Shown here: positions 56,201 through 64,000 of the stretch, piece after piece
Numbering within the stretch: position 1 is the first letter of the stretch
Layout: each line of letters opens with the position of its first letter
From: Phragmites australis
Taxonomy: Eukaryota; Streptophyta; Magnoliopsida; Poales; Poaceae
Direction of reading: 5' to 3'
Assembly (NCBI RefSeq): GCF_958298935.1
Contig: NC_084921.1
Span: 35,421,501 to 35,485,500 of the forward strand
DNA: 64,000 nucleotides
Position numbers and translations under genes: made by a program
The notes under the pieces: generated by a model
The model's database searches: none
Told to the model about the DNA's origin: nothing
The model's input: the letters and a program-made list of their open reading frames with translations, nothing else

Positions 56201-56651
56201 TGAGCCTGAACACCTCGCCAGCGCCGCCCGACGCCCGACGCGGCCCGCCGCCATGGCTGCCTAGGCGCCACGTCACCTCCACCCCTTGGAACACGTCGAC
56301 GACCGCCGTGCCGGGGCGCATGGCCAGCGTGATCTGGTCCGCGCCGGCGCCGCGGGGCAGGCTGGCCTTCAGCAGCGGCACGCCTGGCGCCGCGGCGAGG
56401 AGGGTGGAGACGTACGCCCTGGCCGCGACGAAGACGCGGTTGTAGAAGGCGCCGTCGAACTCCTCGATGAGCACGGCGTGGCGCCGGGCGGATGGCGGCG
56501 GGAGGAGGAGCAGCGCGCCCACCAGGGGCGTGCCCGCCGGTAGGACGTCCGCGACGAGCCGGCGCAGCAGCATGGCCGCGCCTACGACGGACGTGGCGGC
56601 CGTGATGGCGCTCTTGCACCGCTCCAGCGCTCCGTTCGTCGGCGATGCCAT
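53253..56651 (-). CDS. BCS1-type AAA-ATPase (AAA-ATPase At3g50940/HSR4-like family)
   Basis: Two exons: 55677-56651 (325 codons) and 53253-53843 (197 codons with TAG), joined in phase 0 (NHK/VTL), giving 521 residues, the usual size. An N-terminal hydrophobic segment (about 18-55) is followed by the AAA-associated domain ([15 protein letters not shown] near 71-85; [20 protein letters not shown] 148-167). The AAA core has Walker A GPPGTGKS at 245-252, Walker B ILLIEDVD at 292-299, sensor IFTTNH at 349-354 and arginine finger RPGRMD at 364-369. The tail becomes Arg/Pro rich and ends in an RGG-like run ([15 protein letters not shown]). Relatives are mitochondrial or ER ATPases induced by stress, but substrates are unclear. 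The 1833-bp intron (53844-55676) is much richer in AT than the exons and contains unrelated ORFs. Opposite-strand ORFs in exon 1 are shadows. Confidence 0.95.
53844..55676. other. Intron of the AAA-ATPase gene, with an unassigned insert-like block
   Basis: Between AT-rich ends, 54400-54970 is markedly GC-richer and open on both strands (plus-strand 168 codons at 54431-54937 beginning [10 protein letters not shown]). I recognise no protein family. It may be a captured gene or retroelement fragment. Confidence 0.4.
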
Positions 56652-59319
56652 GGCGCACAGCAGCTCTGCGGTTGCGGAGCCGGAGCTAATCCGTGGTGTT
56701 CTGCCTAAGCTTTGTGGGGAGCTTGGGATCGGTTGCAGAAGTGGAAGGGAGACTCAGATCGCAACATGTGCAAGGTCGGCTCGAAGGGAGTTGGTGTTGG
56801 ATCATTCGCTGTCAATCGCCTCATCGGTGTATGCAAGTGTTTGTGGAGTAGGTTTGGCTTTATGTTTGCTTTACGAGAGGGTTAATGGGTGTTGATTAGT
56901 TGACCTGCTGACTAGTTTCTTTGCCCCTTTTTCTACGAACCGCCGTGTAAAGCACTTCAATCAATCACCAAGGCGGCGAAAACGATTTGTATAGTGAGGG
57001 CACCCTCTTAAGACTTCTTAGGTGGAGGGAGAGGGGAAAAAGCCAATAACAAATAGGTCATTGCTATTTATCTGTCAATAGATTTATCAGGTAAAATCTG
57101 TTGAATTCCTCACTTTAGAATTGGTGAAGAGATTCGTGTTGGACTCCCCAAGCTCCATGAACTTCGACGACCTCCATGAACTTTGGTTAGGTTAGGGTTT
57201 CGGGTTGGGGTTAGGGGTTTAGGTTTTGAGGGGATTTATGGTCTCCGATTGTATAGGGAGCTTCAGGGAGGCTGCTAGCTCGGCGGTGGCTGCGGGCGAT
57301 GAGTGGGGTGGCGAGGCGACTAAGGCGCCGCCCGTCGTGTGTGGTAGAGGACTGACGGTGGGACAGTGATGGTGGCGGGGGCGTCGGGGATGTAGTGGTT
57401 TGCAGCAAGCGATGATGGAGGGTGGCGGCTCCAGCGGCGAGGGTGCCATTGGAGCCGAGCAAGGAGGCGGTGACGGCGGGGGAGCGTGGGGAGACGGTGC
57501 TGAAAAGAGAGATCAGCGAATGAGGGAGAGGGGCGGTGGAGGAGGGAGGGACGACTGAGGAGGGGCAGGTCGCGCCAGCATCAGAGACGACGATGACGAG
57601 GTGGGGGGCTATGGCGCGTGCAGTGGGTGGCATCAGGGTCGGGAGCAGACAACGAGGTCAGGAGAGAGGCGACAGAGTCTTATATGAATGCCAGACTAAT
57701 CTGGGACGTCCGATCTACATCCAAGGGATCAAAATTCGACATATATTTTCTCTCCAAATCAGTCATCACATAAATAGACCCTCCCTAACAAATTACAGAC
57801 ATGGATAAATTCATAGGTACATTGTCACTAGATTAAACTACATTATACGACTTGTTTGGTCAAGGTTTTGGAAAAACAGTTCAACTCCCATAGGAATCAG
57901 GAAAAATCTTTCGGTTCAAGTTTATTTTAGTTAACGACAAATATCGAGATTTATCCTGATGGCTCGGTAGATAAGTTCTTTAGAGGGCAACATTCAGAAG
58001 ACAAGCAATTTTATCACGCTTTTAACAATTTTGTGCCAGGCTTATAAATACAGACGGGAATGATAAACTTCATATCTAGATTTGTTGAGATGCTCTGGCC
58101 CCAAATCGAGGAAATTTTCTAACCCTATCCCCTTTGGTTGATATCCCCTTTGGTTGATATGTCCTCTTTTGGCCCTCGTCGGATCCCTTTAACCCTATAT
58201 GTGCCTAATTCTTCAAGGTGAGGCTCTCAGCCATGAGGGAAGTTGAGGAAGACAATGCGAGCTTTGGCTAACTGGTCTTATAGATGTGATGGCAGTGAAT
58301 GATGAAATTGCATATTCATAGAGGAATTGAGACCATGGCAAATGGAGTTGAGAAAAATAAAGCGAAGATTAGATGTGCCAAAGATAGCAACCACATGTCC
58401 AAGATGGACAATTGAACGGAATTATTATAATTGAACTGGGTGTTTTCTACCTCCTCAACACCCAATTTTCCCTCTTCCTTCTCCTCACCCTCCTCTCCAT
58501 CTTCGACGATCTCTTCACCATCTTCTCCATCTCTGGCAAGCTCCGACGAGGCTCCGAAAGGGTTGCATTCAGGGAGGGGACTTCTCCTATGAATTACGAT
58601 GGGTTAGGGTTAGGGATTTGAGGGTTAGGATTTCACAATGTTTCTAGGTACATAGAGAGGGTCGGAGGAGGAAGGCTAGCTCAATGGTGGAGGCGGTTGG
58701 TGGGTGCAGTAGCAAGGTGACGGGGGCATGCCAGTTGAGATGGGGAAGGATGGTCGATGGGCAATGTCAGGGTGGGGTGTCAAAATAAGAGGGGTTAGGG
58801 CGGTGGCAGATCTAGCGATGGGAGCATCACACAGTGGATTAGATCACTTAGGGGAAGGAATGGTGACAATGAATTCATGATAGATACCATATCCAAATAT
58901 CTTAGGGTTTCCTGTAATTCTTGAGGCATATCTCTATCTCTAGGAATATGATCCGTAGATAAGAAACTAACCATAGGTACCCAAGACATCTTGTAAATGG
59001 GAAGGCTTATCTCCTAGAATAGGAAGGAGGACTCACGATCTGATGGTAAAAAAAAAACCAGGTGCTAAAATGGTCTAAAAATGCCCAAGTAATGTATAGA
59101 CAATGCCTGGTTGAAGGTATGTGTCTAAGGAGAGGGAAGATTTGTTTTTGAAAGACCAAGAGAGGAAAGATAACTGGATGGTTTAAGGAGACACATTTAA
59201 GTTCCATTTCATAAATACAAGTCAAAATAATGATTGGTTACTTTGCTCTAAGTAAATGTTTAGGGTATTAGAGCATTTTTTAGCATAAGATTTTTGGTTA
59301 CTGCTATAGGTTAGACGTC
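56652..59319. other. Upstream flank of the ATPase gene and repeat-derived DNA
   Basis: The first 250 bases hold the minus-strand promoter/UTR of the ATPase. Two diverged blocks, 57170-57660 and 58560-58830, share a ttagggtt-rich start and a gctagctcggcggtgg-like stretch followed by G-rich coding-like sequence, suggesting two copies of one element. At 58124-58160 the word cccctttggttgatat is duplicated. No supportable gene. Confidence 0.4.
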
Positions 59320-60800
59320 TGAAAGAATCGAACACCTCTGAAGTATCTAGGCTCCTAATTTGTGTTTTGGTAATTAATTATAATATTTACATATGGATTA
59401 ATATGTTTATTTGAGATATGAAAAGGTTAGTCCCAGAATTGTTGCAGACCTAGAAAAGGCATATACGGAAGATATGACAATGGCTAGCTCAGGGTATATG
59501 TATAAACTATAGGGTATTTTCTTTTATCGGTTAATGGTGATTAAAGAAGAAAAATGACTGGATTGATAAGATAAATGTCGTACTATTAAAAGGGGTTGAA
59601 GCTCATTTACTTGAGGTGCCAAAAGTGCTATAATTGCTCAAACTTGTATTTCATCTAGAATGAGGAATTCATTTTGAGAGAAACCAGAAAACCTATCCTT
59701 TGAGTGTTCTAAGTGACTGGCGGTTAGACCGCCAAGGATCGACGGTTTGCCGTCCGCACAAGGGCAAAGTTCCAAGTTATGTGGTCACATGGTCTGACCA
59801 CAATAGGGAACATAGAGTTTGGACTCTCTGTTCTAGCTCATGGTCTAACCGTGGTTATACTTGTCTGACCTCCAGGGGAACATAAAGTTTGGGATCTCTG
59901 TTCAGGGTCCATGGTCTGACTGTGACCAGTGGCGATCTGACCGCCAATTTAAAAGATGTTCATAATCAGAGCAATCATTGCATTGAAGTAGCCGTTGGGC
60001 TAGCGGCGGTCTGACCGCCATGTTAGTTGCGGTCTGGCTGCCAGGGGCGCAGAACTGTTAGACTTTGGGTAACGGCTACATTTTGAGTTGTAGCCTATAA
60101 ATAGTCCCCTTGCTTGTCCAAGAAAGCTCTCTACCACTTCCATTTTGATCTCTTGAGCACTTGGCATTCTCCTCTCCTTTATAGTGTTTGAGCTTTGTGG
60201 CACTAGCGATCCTTAAAGCAAGCATCATTGATTTGTTACTCTTAGAGATTACAACCTCCTAAACGGCTTGAAGGTGGTGGCACTGTTGAGCCCTTCAAAG
60301 GAGATTGTGAAGGAGTCCCAGTGGTGATTGTGAGAGGTTTTGAGCGCGCCTCACTGGAGCGGTAAAATGCTACTCTAGTTGAATTAAGGTATTAAGTAGT
60401 TCATTATATTAATCCGGCTCAAGATCAAGTTGCTTGTGGTGAGCTTTTTCTCATGGTGAGAATTGCATATTTGATAGAGGAGAGGTTATGAACTTGAACT
60501 CATATCAACATGGATTAGGGGTGATTTGCAAATCACAGATACCATGAGATAAAATTCATTGTCTCTTTCGTGTGATATCTCTTATGCTCAATTTACATTT
60601 ATATAATTTACCTTATACAATTTATCTTCCTAGATTATAAATTGTTACATATCATCCTAAGATTGCAAATCTTGACACAGTTATAGTTGCTTTATTTTGC
60701 TCTAGTGATCTCTAGTTTTAAATTTAAAAGGTTTTTTTATTGCTTCACAATTAGTTTTAAAGCCATTTCACTCCCTCTAGTCAATATCCTTAATCCTACA
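59320..60800 (+). mobile_element. 1.48-kb solo LTR, Copia-type
   Basis: Begins tgaaagaatcgaacacctct and continues gtatctaggctcctaatttg, very like long LTRs of grass SIRE-type Copia elements and like the solo LTR at 25878. Ends cactccctctagtcaatatc ... taatcctaca. Flanks acgtc and acctc match at four of five bases. A TATA box (agcctataaatag near 60090) and repeated tctgaccgcca words lie inside. No coding domain is present. Confidence 0.72.
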
Positions 60801-60939
60801 ACCTCATCAACTCTTCAAGTTAATCCAATTAAACAAGCCTGCATACTACTATCCCTAGTCTAGAGCCTTCTAGTCCACTCTTTCTTCATCCCATTTCATT
60901 TTCTATATTTTTCTTTCCCAGCCTTCTATTCAACCACTA

Positions 60940-61580
60940 AGAGCATATCCAATCGGCTTTGCAACCGGTTCACTATAGCCAAATATGGCGATACAAGTGG
61001 AAAAACCGGCTCCAGCCGTCTTGGTATTGCGCTCTATGCTCTGCCAGAGTTAGACTCGAGAAGGCATAGTAAAACCTAAGGAACAAAGCTCGGAGGCGAA
61101 GCCTGAAGGTTGAAGGGGCGCGATGAAGCCTAAAGGACGAAGAGTGCGGCGAAGCCCTGAGGCTGAAGGAAGGTGGTGCGAGAACCTTTGATGACAGAGC
61201 AAAGGCTAACGTAAAATTGAACCCGCAAGTTAGCTGGAACCCGATGAGGAAATGCTTGAAGGGAGATTGCTAGTAGGCCCCAACGGAGGGTCCAATGCAG
61301 GTCCTCAAGATATGTGTCGAAATTCGATTGCTTAGGGTAATGTGGGTAGACAATGACTATAATACCCTTGAAATATTTTAGGATATTCTCTACTGTTAGT
61401 CGAAATATTCTTGTGAAAAAGAGATAGAGATATAACGATAACGGAAGTGATTGATGTATGCCTATAAATACCTCCACTTATTTAATATAATAATATAAAA
61501 GGAATAGTTATTACACAGACAATTACTATACTATTCATTATGTTGTGATCACCATCATAACTTCTGGTGCTAACAGGCAT
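60940..61580 (+). mobile_element. Probable LTR fragment
   Basis: Repeated gaagcctgaagg- and gaagcctaaagg-like words, a TATA box cctataaatacctcc at 61460 and a terminal aacttctggtgctaaca resemble an LTR of a gypsy-type element. The left boundary and target duplication are not clear. Confidence 0.4.
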
Positions 61581-61850
61581 CAAGATTTTTAGGAAAATTT
61601 CCTAGAATTCAAATAGGACATAAAGGAAGTGTTGTCAGCAGAATTTTGGTAGTGCTTTGATCAACCAAAATCTTGGAGGGTCAAATTATCTTTTAAAATT
61701 TTTAGTCGATTAAATTTTAATTTAGCCTTAAACTAAATATCATTTTTACACTAACTTGATTTAACCTATAGCTAAATTTTAGTTTGACCTGTTGGAACCG
61801 AAAACCAAACAGCCACACAAAGAATTGCCGCAGGCCCGGCCGGGGAGCAA

Positions 61851-63327
61851 ATGGGCGAGGCGCCTTCGTCGTCCACGGCCGCGGCAGCGGTGTACGACTA
61901 CGAGCGTGACCCCCGGTGGGCGGAGTACCGGGCCAGCCTAGCCGTGCCGCCCCACCTCTTCTCCCACCCGAACGTCCGCGCCCACCTCCAGCACAAGTTC
62001 TACCGCCGCTTCGTCGTAAGTACTCCACCACAATTCCCCTGCTCGAGCAACTAGTAGCTTGCTATCTGCATTCGAACTCGGACTGACTCTACATTGCGCC
62101 GGCCGTGGCGTCGCGTTGCCATCTGCGCCCGCTCAGGAATTTTCGAGATCTGATGCGGTTGCTTTCGCTCCTTTCCACTCGAATTCCCTTCGTTTTTTTG
62201 TGGGGAGGCGTCGGACTCTCGTTTCTTTGTGCCTATGCCTTCCTCTTTGGCGGGAGGTTCCTAGTTTGTGGCTAAGCAGGTGATGCATCTTGTTGATACG
62301 AAGGGCCGAGGAAAAAAGGCTCTCTGCCCTCTATTTTCCCTAAGCAGTTCAGTGCATTCTTGCCTTGTTATGGATATTTTTCAGAGACATCCTCTCTGGT
62401 CAAGTTTTCCTGAACTGAAACTGTTGCAGGTGACAGTTTTACATCCCGCCGCTGTAGAGATTCATGAAAGGCTATTTTGTTTTTATTTTTGGTTTGGTAC
62501 TCGGTTCTTGTAATAGGTCCAGCTATTTGATTAGCCCCGCATAGAAACTCAGGTTGACTATAAATTCTTGGTACAGATTGTTGAAGCCATTTGTTCATCT
62601 TCTAGTGATCTGAAAGATGACTGAATGTCCTTTTCATAATTCAGTCAGCAGTGGATTTAGGAAAGCAAGTATTTTAGCAACAGAGCAGAATATCTGAATT
62701 CTGATGCTGCTCTCTGTTGATGCGGATCAAGATGACTGAATATCCTTTTGACCAAATTGCTGTTTTTTGTTGAGCAAAAATAGGCCGACTCAGCACCAAT
62801 AAATTTCTGTCAGTACTAATTTGTTTTAGGACTATGTGCATTGTGTAATTCAATGTATTAACTTCTTTTCTTTTCATTTAAGAAAATTCTGTATCATGGA
62901 TATTACTGTACAATTGTTGTGTCGTGTCTTATCATAATTTTTTTCTATCTCCTTCTGGGGATATATTTGTATTTGAATACACAGAACACTGTTCTATGAT
63001 AGCTTATGCGCTGACTCTGGTTACAGGATCCTGATTTTTCTGTTAAAGGAATGTCCTCAACCACTTCTTCCCAGCCCTCAGCATCTTCAGAGGGAGCATC
63101 TACCTCAGCTAGTGAAAATGCAAGGCCTCTTGATTCAGGTGATTAAGAAGCATATTGCTGTAACTCATTATCTCTCTGCACCACAAACCTATATTTTTTT
63201 GTAGCCTTTCTAATCTGTCAATCTGATCGTCATGGATATTGTAGGCACCGTTTCTGCTGGACCGTCAAGAAGCAGACTGTCATTACAGTTGGACCAGCAG
63301 TCATTACATTTTTCTGTTAATGCTTGG
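61851..63327 (+). CDS. TMEM33/POM33-like membrane protein, first three exons (partial)
   Basis: Exon 1 61851-62015 (55 codons), exon 2 63027-63138 and exon 3 63245-63327, joined by GT..AG introns in a continuous frame of 120 residues; the rest lies beyond the window. The start MGEAPSSSTAAAAVYDYERD, then DPRWAEYRASLAVPPHLFSHP and HLQHKFYRRFVDPDF, a Ser-rich linker (TTSSQPSASSEGASTSASEN) and LDQQSLHFSVNAW immediately before the first membrane helix follow the plant TMEM33-like pattern. Yeast POM33 and animal TMEM33 act in the ER and nuclear envelope. The plant role is inferred by family. The ATG context and GC-rich first exon support the start. The first membrane helix is not visible because intron 3 runs on past 63328. 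Confidence 0.78.
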
Positions 63328-64000
63328 GTAAAAATGCTTACATGGGAAATTTATTTTGACAGCAAGTGTTGTATCATAGAAATTTTCTATGTGTTTAAAT
63401 CAAGCCATCTATGTCTAAATTGGTGTGTCTCCTGGAGTAGCAAACCAATCTCAGTTAAGTAAAGGCTATTCCACAAAGAAATGTGCTTAAAGGTTTGTAA
63501 GAGAACAGCTGGATTGTGCAATTGAAACCTTAACTAGACCAACTTAAGGTTATTTTATTAGCCACTACCCAGGCCAACAAGCTAGCATTCTATGAGAGAA
63601 CATCTTCGCCTGGAGCCCTCTTTGACTGATAGAAGTTCAGTTTCAGAATTATTCATAAGTGACTAGATGGTCAGGATTCATTAATCATGTTATTGCAGTA
63701 CAGCAATGAACATATTATACTGGATGAACCCAGTGTTCTGCAGACGTTTTATTTATTTGTTGCAGTTGAAGTACTTGACCATAATGTGATCTTTGATTTA
63801 CTTAGGAGCGAGATCTTGGTGCCTATATCGCTTAAGCAATTGACTTTGACTGGATCTACACCACTTTTGACTAGCATGTTTTCTGTGTATGTTTAGCAAA
63901 TTATCAATGTATCCTGTACCACCAGTATCTACATGTTTATCAGTATCAGTGCTCCAACCTGCGATAATGCTGATTTTGATTTGGATGCTTATTATCTTCC
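63328..64000 (+). other. Intron 3 of the TMEM33-like gene up to the window edge
   Basis: Begins gtaaaaatg after TGG. I found no sequence encoding the expected hydrophobic continuation before 64000, so the next exon is probably outside the window. Confidence 0.6.

Noticed and set aside
55668..56264. 198-aa plus-strand ORF over the AAA-ATPase first exon
   Set aside because: Shadow of the ATPase coding strand with Val/His-rich low-complexity composition.
58590..58640. Interstitial telomere array
   Set aside because: Only a few imperfect ttaggg words, not tandem plant TTTAGGG repeats.
1..64000. CRISPR arrays, phage genes, bacterial operons or a multigene defence-like system
   Set aside because: None of the expected repeat-spacer structure or gene clusters is present; the sequence is ordinary grass genomic DNA rich in transposons.

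Overview
The window looks like nuclear DNA of a grass (Poaceae). The single-copy genes have very GC-rich first exons, introns follow the plant GT..AG pattern, and the repeats are typical of grasses: Copia and Ty3/gypsy LTR elements, an L1-type LINE, Tourist and Stowaway MITEs and a tRNA-derived SINE. There are no bacterial operons, phage genes or CRISPR arrays. I cannot name the species.

Layout. 1-1250: GC-rich block with an unrecognised Arg-rich/acidic ORF on the minus strand. 1.8-5.9 kb: decayed Copia element abutting a dead G-type lectin receptor-kinase fragment, then anonymous repeats. 5.9-8.9 kb: 5'-truncated, inactivated LINE. 10.1-10.5 kb: first copy of a long-TIR foldback element. 12.36-13.22 kb: intact intronless MIZ1 (DUF617) gene. 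13.5-14.4 kb: simple and minisatellite repeats. 16.0-17.4 kb: broken plant-mobile-domain gene. 17.55-24.4 kb: minus-strand Ty3/gypsy element with PBS and parts of both LTRs. 25.5-31.6 kb: Tat-like gypsy element on the plus strand, split exactly by a 1.95-kb solo LTR. 31.6-41 kb: LINE scrap, another solo LTR inside a hAT-like repeat, and Tourist/Stowaway MITEs. 41.76-42.03 kb: small two-exon basic-protein gene. 43.8-49.4 kb: 11-exon isoprenylcysteine methylesterase (ICME-like) gene, minus strand. 50.1-52.6 kb: two more foldback copies, one with a clear 9-11 bp target duplication. 53.25-56.65 kb: two-exon BCS1-type AAA-ATPase gene, minus strand. 59.3-60.8 kb: third solo LTR. 61.85 kb to the right edge: first three exons of a TMEM33/POM33-like membrane-protein gene.

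The host genes are unrelated housekeeping or developmental genes and do not form a pathway. The clearest story is genome dynamics: nested insertions, three solo LTRs left by recombination, retroelements whose catalytic residues are individually mutated, and a palindromic, probably Mutator-related foldback family present three times in 64 kb. I found no convincing new multigene system. The foldback family, the SINE beside an ICME splice site, the one-base frameshift near the ICME C-terminus and the two unrecognised small proteins are the items most worth checking. Intron-exon borders were read by eye from splice consensus and reading-frame continuity. Element boundaries come from terminal motifs and target-site duplications where stated.
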